Shown: positions 11,153 to 21,334 of the stretch, piece by piece
Layout: each line of letters opens with the position of its first letter
How positions within the stretch are numbered: the stretch's first letter is position 1
Assembly (NCBI RefSeq): GCF_907165205.1
Contig: NC_058197.1
Coordinates: forward strand, 1,428,501 to 1,492,500
Origin: Coccinella septempunctata
Taxonomy: Eukaryota > Arthropoda > Insecta > Coleoptera > Coccinellidae
Length of the DNA stretch: 64,000 bases
Reading direction: 5' to 3'
Notes under the pieces: generated by a model
Seen by the model: the letters and a program-made list of their open reading frames with translations, nothing else
Told to the model about the DNA's origin: nothing
Database searches by the model: none
Position numbers and translations under genes: made by a program

Positions 11153-11241
11153 AATGTCAGACAAAAAGCGACAATTCAGAAGATTTTCAAAAGTAGATTT
11201 TTTCGTCTGATGAAGGAGTCTGATATAGACTCCGAAACGTT
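11153..11241 (+). ncRNA. Hammerhead ribozyme in Penelope-like 3' region
   Basis: The conserved core CTGATGA (11207-11213) is followed by stem II GGAGTC/GACTCC (11215-11220 with 11228-11233, loop TGATATA) and GAAAC (11234-11238). Upstream AATGTC (11153-11158) supplies a GUC cleavage triplet. The bases AATGT pair with ACGTT at 11237-11241 as helix III, with one G-U pair. Helix I would close through A-rich 11162-11167 with T-rich 11195-11203, across an internal loop. Penelope-like elements are known to carry such ribozymes. Cleavage is predicted after 11158. Confidence 0.8.
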
Positions 11242-11427
11242 ACAAAGAATTATAATTTCAACGTTATTTATTTTGAGTTCATTGTCAGGCAACAATTTTT
11301 TTCTAGTTAATTTGCTCCTGACAAATTAGTGCAAGAATTTACGCAGGAGCAAATCGTTGATTTCATTTTTGATTGATTTTGTTTCAGAGATTGGGAGTGA
11401 AAACCCTAAAAAGTTTATGAAGAGATG

Positions 11428-12572
11428 CAAAATCCTCCCAAAATAAATTTCAATCGATTCCTTCCATTATCCTAGAAAGAATTTCAATTTGAACCTTTAA
11501 ACCATAATTTCGAAGAATCTGCCTATTAGTTTTGAATGATGTGCCTACAATAAAAGATAAGCAGGGTGGTTCATACTGGGAAGTAAAAGATGTCGTTAAG
11601 GCATACGTATTATTCTCCCTCCATTACCTCGAAAATCAAAATTAACTTGTCATATACTTAATAACACTATTAGACCTTTAGATCAATTCTCTTTGAATCG
11701 CACCCCTAATTTGGTACCTACCTAATGTCCCTTACGCCTTTCAGTCTTTTATTATTCCTCGGGTAAAATATTTGCATCACCTAAGATACCTACCGTAATT
11801 TCAAACGGTCAATTCTATGAGGATTCCAGGAAAACAATACGATTAACATCGACTTTCAATACTCATAAACTAATGTCTTAGAACTACATAGGTATATGGC
11901 CAATATGGAGCTCCTTTTTTGTTTTATTTGTAGGCTACATACCTTATTAAATGACCAATATCATCCATAACATAGAAAAGCTTTTTCGAGCTTTCATTCT
12001 CAGCAACAATAAAGTTATCAAATAATTGCAATTTTCCAATTTTGACACCAAAATGGTCTCACGTCTCAAACAATTGAATTTTATTTATTAATGAAGAATA
12101 CGTGGTCAAATTCAAAGGTCCGAAATTATTAAATGAATAATAAGTACCGGTAGATTCGGGTAGATTCGGCAGCTAAGATAAAAAGAGATGGACTGCCGAA
12201 CTTTTTCGAAAACATATCTATTTGGATAACATATGACGTCTTGTGTCTTAGGAACAAAACAGTTTTCGACAAAAGTCTGAGGTCGCATTCTTTCTGAAAC
12301 ACCCTGTATAGTGTATATCATCCTGATTCAGAAAAAACTACTTTCGTTCAATCAATTCTCGTTTCAGCATATGCATAAATTCTCGAACATTCTTTCTATT
12401 ATTCTCGAAAGAATTTCAATTTGAATCTATAAACCATAATTTCAAAGAATCTCCCTCTTAGTTTTGAATGATGTGCCTACCATAAGATGAGCAGGGTTGT
12501 CCATACAGGGAAGTAAAGGATGTTGTTTAGGCCATTTCCTCGAAAATCAGAATCAACTTGTCATATTAGTCC
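11428..12572. repeat. Dispersed repeat copies
   Basis: No gene. 11455-11670 and 12403-12572 are direct copies of one repeat (AAAGAATTTCAATTTGAA to CTCGAAAATCARAAT). 12165-12395 is an inverted copy of 7490-7710. 11700-12100 is AT-rich with nothing recognised. Confidence 0.55.
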
Positions 12573-14756
12573 AAGATCCCAGAGCGACCAGACATAACTT
12601 ATTTTCACACAGATGAAACTTTAGGATCTTAGTAGATTCTCATGTGCTTTGAATACCTGCGAACTTGTGTAGCTTTCCTAGTGACACCTGCGCAGATACC
12701 AGGTGGCAAAGGTGACTAAAAAAAAGTGCTACTTTACTTATTTTCACATGGCTGATTTTTATATATGTTTTAAAGAATATCATTCTGAAGTTATATTTTA
12801 AGTGCCAGACACTTTCCATGGGCCAAAACTCTTGCCAGACGCTTTGAAGATGCACAAAAAATAAATGAACTTTGTAACAGGGTTTTCCTCGGTGTACTCG
12901 AGCGCCAGCTATTCTTTGAGGGAGAATAGCAAACCTACCGTGGCAGCCACTAGCCAGAGACAGGGTTCCCTGGTGTCTAGAGTATTAGCGACGCCCAATG
13001 ATAGTCAAAATCAACGTATACAACTTTTATTTGTCGACTCGTAAAAAAAAAAGGGAACAAAAGTGGCACTATTACAAAATTCTTACAGTGACTCGAAATC
13101 AGTGAGATTTACAGGGCAAAACAGACGGAATAACACAGGATCCGATCTCAAACGTTATACGCGGGTTAACGGACTTGTTCGCCAGCCAGAACCTGAGACG
13201 TACACTTGGCGGATAGATATCGGACTTCAGCCAGGTTAGGGGATGAAAGACGGCACAGACCTACGACAGCTCACCCCTAGGTGCGTTCTTCGCCCCCTGA
13301 GTATCCACGCCAGCGGGGTTCTTCGATAACAACTGAGGTGAGCGTCGAAACAACGGGGGAGGAAAGAGGGTTAGCCACTCCAAAGTGCCTCCGCACCCCC
13401 TAAGTATCCACGCCAGTGGGGTGCTTTAGCAGTAGGGGTGGAACTTAACCCGGGGTAGGAAGGGATGAAGGAAGGTTTTTCGCCTCTCCAAAGTGCCTCC
13501 GCACCCCCTGAGTATCCACGCCAGCGGGGTGCTTCAGCAGTAGGGGTGGAATTTAACCCGGGGTAGGAAGGGATGAAGGGAGGCTGAAGTTCCAATATTA
13601 TATAAAAAAATAACGGAGTGTCGTCTTACCTATGGTTGGCCACTTGCACTCACAAGAGAACAAAAAAACAGTAGAGAGAGAAAAAAAATAACTCAAAAAA
13701 AAAAACTTCTTCTAAAATTTCCCCGAAAAAAAAAACTAAAAAAAATTGGTGAATTCTCGAAAACTGATGGCAAAGAAACTCGGCAGCTAATCGGTAGTCA
13801 ACTAATCAAGGGAAAATCGCAAGTGAAGTGGCCTGCGGGGGAACGTCTGATTTTATACCCACAGGGGGGGTGCGGAAATCAGATGTGCCCGACAGTCGAA
13901 ATTCGGTAAATTTGCGTCGATGAAGACGTTTTAATTTCGACTTATCTGTGCTAGTGAACAAAAAAAACTCGTTTATCTTCCAATTCAGGATGTTTTATAC
14001 GGTGCGACATCGTTTTTAGGAAATAAAAACGGTGCGGTATGTTTACAATTCCGAACGATGTCGGAATCCTGAATTGAAAATTGAAAATATTTTTCTCCGA
14101 AATTAATTTGAAAATAAAATTACTTGACAGTGAAAACTGAAAGATTCTTCTAAAATGAGGGAATAGGTTTGAAAACCCATTTTCTCATTACAACTTTACT
14201 TATTTTCACATGTATGATGTTATAAAATATGCCATTGAAGTATAGGTGAATCCCTCCACTCCATCCACTTCAACTGCTGAGCTTTTCTTTGTTAAAGAAT
14301 CTTCAAGTGGTAATAGTAGAAGTGAATAAAATGAGAGTTGTAGTACAATTATTTTTGTGTCAAAAATCAAATAATCGGAAAGAAAATTCTTTCAATCCGA
14401 ATATTACAACCCAACTATGGAGCTAACAATGGCATATTTTATAACATCATACATGTGAAAATAAGTAAAGTTCCTATATTTTTTGTGCATCTTCAAAGTG
14501 TCTGGCAAGAGTTTTGGCCCATGGGAAGTGTCTGGCACTCATAATGTAACTTCAGAATGATATTCTTTAACACATATATAAAAATCAGCCATGTGAAAAT
14601 AAGTAAAGTAGCACTTATTTTTAGTCACCTTTGCCACCTGGTATCTGCCCAGGTGTCACTAGGCAAGTTACACAAGTTCGCAGGTATGAGAATCTACTGA
14701 GATCCTAAAGTTTCATTTGTGTGAAAATAAGTTATGTCTGGTCGCTCTGGGATCTT
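12573..14756. mobile_element. Element with about 280-bp inverted ends
   Basis: The left arm begins AAGATCCCAGAGCGACC at 12573 and runs to about 12862. The right arm ends in the reverse complement at 14756 and begins near 14478. Arms include ACATAACTTATTTTCACAC and TGCCAGACGCTTTGAAG. A nested inverted pair CTTTACTTATTTTCACATG lies at about 14202-14245 and 14425-14470. No transposase frame is visible and no clear target duplication was found. It resembles a non-autonomous foldback DNA element carrying a GC-rich filler. Confidence 0.6.
13284..13590. repeat. GC-rich tandem repeat, about 102-108 bp, three units
   Basis: CCCCCTGAGTATCCACGCC recurs at about 13292, 13395 and 13503. Units two and three also share CAGTAGGGGTGGAA and GGGGTAGGAAGGGATGAAG. 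The array sits inside the element with inverted ends and differs strongly in base composition from its surroundings. The minus-strand frame across it is a by-product of the repeat. Confidence 0.75.
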
Positions 14757-14914
14757 ACTCTAGAACTGGCATTATTCTCATTTGAATTTTGAGAATAGGA
14801 ATGTTCAGTTATGTCATTGTCACGAATTTAACTGAACACAGATTATTTATGAAGAGTAAAAACAGAGTAAGTGTGACAACTGACCTGAAGCTGAGTTGAT
14901 GTATATTTGCTTAC

Positions 14915-15077
14915 CTAATATGAGTTTGGAAATAGTTTCTACTTTTGAAAAATTATATTTTTCAAATCTCTCCGTCCAATTAACTCTGAGGGCCAGTGTG
15001 TTGGAGATCATTTTTCCCAAAATCCTCCTGATATTTTCCCCTATTTGGCTTCCTCCGAGCACTTGAAATTGTGAAGT
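14915..15077 (-). pseudogene. DUF4806-type gene, downstream exon
   Basis: A minus-strand exon between acceptor ATCCAG (15078-15083) and donor GTAAGC (14909-14914). The peptide contains LGGSQIGENIRRILGKMISN, followed by TLALRVNWT. This pattern resembles the DUF4806 domain found in many arthropod proteins of unknown role, often repeat-linked. It joins in phase 0 to the exon at 15297-15514. By itself it is intact, but the partner exon is broken, so the locus is probably dead. The family call is from pattern memory only. Confidence 0.55.
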
Positions 15078-15296
15078 CTGGATAAAGAAAATATGTTAGT
15101 AAATGGAAAAAGTATAGTAATTATCATGCAAAAAAGTTCCAATCCCTTTGATAATTGATGTTCTCATGAAATGAAATTTATATGATAAAAAATATTATGC
15201 AATATCTTTACACAGAAGCAATTATCAAAAGTGTCACCCTAAATATGAAATTACCATTCAAGTGCAAATATTAATTTTTCATTCCAATGAACATAC

Positions 15297-15514
15297 CATT
15301 TCTTTAAATTTTTCTGTATCAGAAAGGCTTTCATTGTAAACTGTAATGATAGTTTTTGTCCGAAAATATAATGCAATTGAAAGTTTTAGCGGCATGTCAT
15401 GCCGCTAAAACTTTCAATGGCTTTCATTGTATTCCTCCAGTCTTGGAACTGACTCGAGGATAGAGAATTCCGTGAGAATGGAACTTCCATCATCATCCCG
15501 TTTCTTCAAATCAT
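15297..15514 (-). pseudogene. DUF4806-type gene, upstream exon with insertion
   Basis: A minus-strand exon between acceptor TTGACAG (just above 15514) and donor GTATGT (15291-15296). It reads LKKRDDDGSSILTEFSILES, then is interrupted after EEYNES by an 80-base insertion that brings an in-frame TGA. Beyond the insertion it resumes as LSDTEKFKEM. A 13-base duplication (15326-15338 and 15419-15431) flanks the insertion. Skipping one copy plus the insert leaves the frame open, so the insertion came after the exon was coding. Confidence 0.55.
15339..15418. mobile_element. 80-bp insertion with 43-bp palindrome and 13-bp TSD
   Basis: The insert is bounded by GGCTTTCATTGTA on both sides (15326-15338, 15419-15431), a perfect 13-base duplication. 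Its last 43 bases (15376-15418) are a perfect palindrome with 21-base arms starting ATTGAAAGTTTTAGCGGCAT around a single T. No coding capacity. Confidence 0.75.
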
Positions 15515-16060
15515 CTGTCAATTATTGCCCGATTATTGGATACAGATACGAACGGCCGTCATTGGTAAACCGTCACAGACATACTGCCGACCGTTTCGAC
15601 TCGCTGGGCTGTTCAACTTAAGAATGTACGACGTATTGAGAAATTAAGAAATTTTCACTTAGACAACGGATGATTGTCAATAAATAATCCAAGATAAGAT
15701 TCGACAGATGTTTTCTTCTTCAGGAATGAAACTTGAAACCAGGGCGCGAAAATATCATGATATTTTTCATAAATATCATAATATCGGATATTTTGATATA
15801 TATCCAGAAAAGTGATATTTATGAGATATTCCCAAAAAAAATCACGAAATGAAAAACAAGAAGAATAATAATTCACCAATGGGAAGTTTGATAGAATTGA
15901 AAGTCTCGAACAAGAAAACCACTTGTGTACTAAGCCGACGTTTCGTTCAATATATAAACTTCTTCAGGGCAGGTACTGTGCAGTTTTCATTGTCAAAAGT
16001 TACATATTCAGACAAAAACGCTGCATTGAAATCGAGAACATATTTCCTAGGTAAGAGACA
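15515..16060. other. Non-coding, AT-rich, ATATCATGATATTT repeats
   Basis: No gene. 15755-15830 is a run of near-palindromic ATATCATAATATCGGATATT motifs. A ribozyme-like core lies at 15937-15968 on the minus strand (separate entry). Confidence 0.5.
15937..15968 (-). ncRNA. Degenerate hammerhead-like core
   Basis: On the minus strand CTGAAGA is followed by a possible stem GTTTA/TGAAC around TATAT, then GAAACG. An extra A precedes the stem and no convincing helix III partner was found upstream. It may be the relic of a Penelope-like end. Confidence 0.35.
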
Positions 16061-16310
16061 GGCATCAACTGATGCATAAGTTTCCAGGGATCTTCATATC
16101 CTCAGCAAACAAATTAAGAAGATGTGCTGAACAAGGATATTCTATCATATCAGTTCTTTCAAGGGCAAGTTCTTTTCGCATTTTTCTCACATTTTCCGTA
16201 TTATAGGAAACGTTATTACGAAACTCCTCACCTTAACTTCGAATTTTTCTTCCACTCGGTTTATAGCCTCAATTGCGATTTGCCGTTTTCTTCTATGAGC
16301 CCGAAATGTA
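16061..16310 (-). pseudogene. hAT-type transposase relic
   Basis: Two minus-strand frames carry KRQIAIEAINRVEEKFEVK, VRSF, ENVRKMRKELALE and IEYPCSAHLLNLFAEDM. The C-SAH-LNL pattern after an N-V-KM-R motif is typical of the hAT transposase catalytic region. A small frameshift lies near 16195, and the domain is cut on both sides. Confidence 0.5.
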
Positions 16311-16359
16311 GGCGTAAGATGTATCGGTGAACTATCCGTTGGCGGTGACACTCCGTCAA

Positions 16360-17614
16360 GCCTGCTGCCAGTTGCCTCATCACCCGGAAGAACCGGGACG
16401 GATAGCTTCTCGGTCCCTCTCGACGCAGGAATGCGTCGCTTCGAATGGTGCAACATCGATTTGGGTTGCGTATTTGTTAATTTCCGACGATTTCATTAGA
16501 GTGAGCAAACGGCTCCGTACCCCGAACGGTTTCCGTCCTCTCAATTCGGGCACCTGCTCCACAGCCGTGCGCCAGAAACTTCTGTTGGTTACGCTACCCA
16601 CGTTGGCGACGGCATGCTGGACGATGGCGCAGTCCTGGTAGGAGGAATACTGCCATCTCTTCGGCTCCCGCAATTGTTCGGCGGGAGTCGGAGGGGTATG
16701 CGAAAGGGCAGGGGATGGTGGGCCCATGCACGAGGGTCTGGTAATGACCAACCTTGGCAGGGGGGTCTACGCCGCCGTCCCGTCGATGTACTCAGCTCCG
16801 CTGGGTCCGTCGGCGTCGGTGCGGTGTCTTGTCCTCTTTGTCGATTGTCGTTGTCGTCGCTGTGGTTGTTGTCATCGTCATCGCCCACGTCTTCGTCATG
16901 GTCGTCATCCTGCTCGTCGTCGTCGTCCTCGTCGTCGGTCGTTGAGCAGTATTCGTCCGTTAACTTAACCCGGTACCACCCGCACATACTCCTTAGGGAT
17001 TTACTGACGGGGTCCTCGGGAAAGTAATTTACGTTCTCGTATATGTATCGTACCAGTTGGTCACGTTGGTAGTGTTTGTTGGCAGTCATCAGGAGGGCGA
17101 ACCCGTTATGAGTTGGCGTCTCTATGGCTGCAACTACTTGTCTGGGGTCTAGCGTCCCGATGATTCGCCATCGGCGTCCGTATTCCCGTCTGCGTCTTCC
17201 GTAAAGGTGTCGTACGTGCGTCGATCCAAAGTCTTTGGTGTGCAGTCGCGTCCATGAATTCAGGTTCGGTCCGTTTTTTCTGAAGGACAAGTGGGATATT
17301 GCCTTCATCAGCACAATGTGCGGTTTTGTTATTACGTCGTACCTGTCCGCGGCCGTCAAGTACGTCTGTATGTGTTGGCGGAACCATGGTACGGGTATGT
17401 TTTTATGGTAGAGTTTTTTGGTTTGGAAAGTGAAGGTTCTAGTAAGAACGTGGTCTGGGTCGTAGTCCATCACTGCGTATCTCAGTAAGCCTCGTTGCTG
17501 TTCACCTTCCATGTCGTCGTCGTCGTCGATGAGGCTACTGGAACACACAAGTGATTTAAGTCGGTTGTAGTCTAGTAGTCTTGTCGTCCCGTCGTTGAAG
17601 TATTTCAGTTTTAG
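16360..17614 (-). pseudogene. Unidentified multicopy gene, copy 1 (acidic run, Myb-like end)
   Basis: Frame 17548-16589 (319 aa) starts MCSSSLIDDDDDMEGEQQRG. It has a conserved-looking N-terminal domain with NIPVPWFRQHIQTYLTAADR, then an acidic run of D and E (plus-strand 16850-16940), then PCQGW. A shift near 16745 leads into frame 16751-16380, which has a plausible Myb/SANT-like segment (FWRTAVEQVPELRGRKPFGV, then LLTLMKS). A second copy lies at 42,490-43,900. The coding start is missing: similarity ends abruptly at 17614, where Gypsy integrase sequence begins. GC content is clearly higher than in the neighbours. I do not recognise the family; the Myb comparison is tentative. Confidence 0.5.
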
Positions 17615-17615
17615 G

Positions 17616-18141
17616 ACTTAATTCAAATGATGGATTTAAATTGAAGTCAAAATTAGTATTTAATTCATTATCACTATCTTCGTAATTCGACTTATCATAA
17701 CAAATTGTATCATTTGATTCTACTCTTAATTTTATATGTTTTCTATTTCTTCTATAGATAGTTCCCTCTTCATCTTCTATTTCATAAGACCTATTACCCA
17801 AATACTTTCTGACAATAGCTGGAAGCCACAAACCAGTTACTTTCTTTTTAAAATATATTTTCTCCCTTTCTGACAATTTAGGTAACTCTTTTTTCCTACA
17901 TTTATAATATTTCTTCATCCTCTCAATATTTTTTGAATGACTTTCTTTGTTATCATTAAATTTGACAATTTTCGGTTTTAATACATTGACTGTTGTTGGT
18001 AATGTACAACGCAACTGTCTTGACATTAACAATTGAGAAGGTGAAGGGTAACTATCCTTAGAAGTATTTCTATAATGTAGTAAAGAAAGATATGGATCTG
18101 AATTAGTTTCATGACATTTTCTGAGAATAGGGTAAAGAGTA
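17616..18141 (-). pseudogene. Gypsy integrase C-terminal part
   Basis: The minus-strand continuation of the integrase broken at 21934 by the pogo element. It begins LYPILRKCHETNSDPYLSLL, has the conserved LLHYRNTSK-type box and QLLMSRQLRCTLP, and ends in a lysine-rich tail (YYKCRKKELPKL) and GLWLPAIVRKY. Coding stops at the junction with the unidentified gene at 17615, so the 3' LTR is missing. Confidence 0.8.
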
Positions 18142-18477
18142 CAGTTATTGGCATTTTAAGGATCACTCAATCTATTTTTTATCTGTTCTCGTCAAATATA
18201 AGATGTGGCTGAATTAAAAGAGTACTTTCAGGTTGGTTGGATGTCCGAGATTGAAAAAAATGTAAAAATAAAACTTTATTTCTGTTTGTTATAAAAAAAT
18301 TCGAACTCCAATAAATTTTTCTACAAAATATAGTCATTGGCATCAAATTGACTATTATTGACACCTCATCTATCAGTCATTGGCACATATTCAGGTACAT
18401 CGTTAGGATGGCACTAGATGCATTTTCACTCGTAAATGAAATCCATTCTCCGAATGAGCACCGTAACTATATACTGC

Positions 18478-21334
18478 TCATTTCATTAAACATTTCGAAC
18501 AAGCATTACATACAGTCCCTGGCCATATTATTAGACGCATTGATTCGATGCAAAATCTCAATATTGAATTATTAAATTGAATGTATATGTTACATATACT
18601 TCATCTGTAAATGGTTTTCTCATAAAATATATCATATTCAATAAAAAATATTGATTTATTGATGATTAAACATGGAATTCTAATATTTTGCTGAGCCACC
18701 CTGTGTAGCTATGAGAGCTTCATACTATCAATGCAGAATTGTTCGGTTTGCTGCATTCGAGGATGATGATTTCATATGTGGATTATCGAAATAACGTCCG
18801 AACCTGCAGAATGCAAGACGTCCACTGGAAGACATAGTACTGATTCATACTTAAGTACTAATATTACATCATCAGAAATAAATGCCAAATAGAACAATTT
18901 AATGAGAGTCATAGATAAAAATGACATTCTGTGGAAATGAAATTCGAATATTCTGCTTTTTCCTCGGTCAATACCAGCAAATATAAAAAAAAACCTCAGT
19001 GCGTCTAATAAACTGGCCAGGGACTGTATATAGGTTCGAACAATTGGAGGCATTATATTATGTAGTCTGATACATCTTGGATGGAATTTTCTGTTACATT
19101 GAAAACATTTTATTCCATATCTGTTTTCTGTTATATTATGTGTACATATGAAACATAGTCCTGAATTTTCTCTCGAGTTATTAATGAAATCATTTTCATC
19201 GTAAAATTTTTCTGGGCTATCAAATTTAATTGCTCTGACATGACTGGATTTTTTCAAGACAATATCGGATATTATATTCACATTAGTTGGGGATTTGAAT
19301 TCGGATCTTCTCTCGGTGACAGAACTGTTTATGTTCCGATTCATGTCGTCCTTCTGGGTGATGAGTTTTACAGTTTTTTTTCGATTACATTTCTTCGAAT
19401 CAACCTTTCTTCGTTCTTCTTCTCTTTCTACTCGTTTTCTCTTCCTTTCTTCCTTTTCCTCTTGTTCTTTTTTTTTCTTGTCTAATTTATTCTTCTGGAT
19501 GGTTTGTCATTGATCTGAAGTTAACACATATGGTAACCTTTCGCTTTCTCTTTTTCCTTTTCTATGCGGAGATACCGGCCAGTAGAGGAAGTCACTTATG
19601 TCAACTTTTTCAATAGATTCACTCATCACCTGGTTGGTTAAGCAGGGAGAATTTGATTGTTTTTCTCTTGCTTGTTGTACATATTCATCAGTCATAGTGC
19701 TTTCGGTGATACTACCTTCAGAAGTTAGATTGGTTAAGATTTCTGAAAATGAAGCAGTTGGACTCAAGGAAGTGCCAATTACATTGGTACCAGGTATATT
19801 GATTGTCTCATAATTTATTATTGGAATATTTTCAATATCGAAGAGATCATCGCTTCTTTCGATTTCCATGATATTCTCTTGTCCAATCTCTAGAAAATGT
19901 TCACTTTCCGTATGAAATTCACCAATCGTTGAAGCTGCTGCTATGCTTACTTCAGATTCATCCGGTTCCTCACAAATTTTTTTCAAAATAGCATGTAGTC
20001 TACCTTCATCAGTTGTTACATCAGTTCCTTCCAGTTGCATCAGCTCCTTTATTCTTTCATCTCCCACTATTGTCCTAAAGTCGTCATAACTAATTTTTCT
20101 TCTTAAGTGCTTCCTATCACTTTCTGCATTTTTTCCTCCTTTTCCCAAGCATTTTGTGAAGTCTAATGCATCTGGACACCAAGGGTGTAGACCGCATGCT
20201 CGGAATCCGTTAACTATCGTTTCGGATTTCAAATTTTTCAAAACTCTCTAAAATGGGAGCCAATTTCTCCCTAGTCAATGCAGAAGTCGGATTGCTGCGC
20301 CTCCATTCTAGAACTTCTTTTTTCCAATATGATTTTATAGGTTTAAACGCAGATACATCTGCAGGTTGCAACAATCTTGTTGAATTAGGATAAAGTGAAA
20401 TTAATATGATATTTAATTTTTTGCAGAGCTCGCTAACTTTGTAAGTTAAATGAGTTGCATGACCATCTACAAATAAAATAATGGGGAGAACTGTTTTGGT
20501 TTGCAACAAATATTTATAGAAAACATTGCCCAAATATTCGTAGAAAACTTCGGCTTTCATCCAGCCATTATCCGACAAACCTACCCCCCATGTTTTGGGT
20601 ATTTCTCTGGTGATATCTGCTGGAAGTCGCTTATAAGGAAGCACTAACATTGGAGGTGTAATTTCGCCAGCAGCAGAGAAGGTGAAGAGTACAGTGATAT
20701 TAGATTTTGACTGTGCCCGATCGATTTCGTAAATATTTCGTGATCCTTTTGGAGCAATAACAGTTTTCGTTTTGGGACAAAGTTGAAAATTTGTCTCATC
20801 TGCATTAAAAATTCTAGAGGGATCCTCTAAGATTTGAAACAGATCATTTTCCTTGAGGTAGTTTTCGATATTTGTGAACCATCCTCTTATGTCTGATTCA
20901 CTTACATTGGCATTGGACGGTGTAACACCTTCTGATTGGCGTTCAGTTAAAACTGGATGCCGACGCAAGAAACTCTTGTACCATCCATCTCCAGGAAGAT
21001 TATCTTTGAATGGATTTGGGCGGGGATTTTCATCCAAAAAGTTTTTTACGCTGGCTTGTAAGTCTTCTTTTCTTTGTGGAAAGCCTTTTTTTACGCAGTC
21101 TGATATCCACCTAACGAGCATTTCTTCTTCATCAGTGGTGAGAATAGGATTGGGACCATGCGATATTTTCTTAAATTTGTTACTCAATCTGAATTGCAAT
21201 GTGGCTCTTGGTATATTATATTTTCTGGCAACTTTTTTCTTTGCTTCCCCTTCCTCTATTTCTCTTAAGGCTTTTTGCAAAAGCTCTTCGTCATATTTTT
21301 TGTTGTAGTTTGATCCCTCCCTGACTTTCGGCAT
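18478..21334 (-). pseudogene. pogo-type transposase with C-terminal PHD-like finger
   Basis: The transposase cuts and pastes the element at TA sites. From the N-terminus (21334): an HTH psq-like start (KKVARKYNIPRATLQFRLSN), a CENP-B-type HTH region (GWYKSFLRRHP), then the DDE domain with NADETNFQL, LFVDGHATHLT and NSTRLLQPADVSAFKPIK. A one-base shift near 20235 moves into frame 20241-19507 (FRACGLHPW), which has an acidic linker. A TGA at 19507-19509 interrupts, and the same frame continues through a K/E-rich coil (19380-19500) to a zinc finger. GLCFICTHN, GIKCFQC, FHPRC and, beyond the MITE, ICNAC give a C4HC3 PHD pattern. It is inactive: frameshift, stop and MITE insertion. Confidence 0.85.
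18513..19026. mobile_element. MITE, 514 bp, TA target site
   Basis: The ends are CAGTCCCTGGCCATATTATT at 18513 and its inverted match at 18990-19026, flanked by TA at 18511-18512 and 19027-19028. Inverted ends are about 28 bp. It splits the PHD-like finger of the pogo transposase between its third and fourth cysteine-histidine pairs. No open frame belongs to it; the minus-strand frame 18772-19344 runs into it by chance. Confidence 0.85.

Larger units (their letters stand above)
7379..11427. repeat. About 104-bp direct repeats flanking the Penelope-like element
   Basis: Sequence 7379-7482 (from AATTAGTGCAAAAATTTACG to GTTTATGAAGAGAT) recurs in the same orientation at 11325-11427, nearly identical. 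The two copies bracket the Penelope-like element and could be parts of its pseudo-LTRs or of an older host repeat into which it inserted. Confidence 0.7.

Noticed and set aside
13371..13595. Minus-strand frame with PSFIPSYPGL repeats
   Set aside because: A by-product of the GC-rich tandem array; no conserved protein.
16614..17027. Plus-strand frames with serine or valine runs
   Set aside because: They are shadows of the minus-strand acidic run in the unidentified gene; the same applies at 42526-43061.
16360..17614. Densovirus capsid-like gene
   Set aside because: The N-terminal domain briefly suggested a parvovirus-type capsid, but no conserved capsid motif could be matched and the C-terminal part looks DNA-binding. 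Left as unidentified.
19240..19513. Plus-strand frames rich in F, S and L
   Set aside because: They are the reverse of the K/E-rich coil of the pogo transposase.
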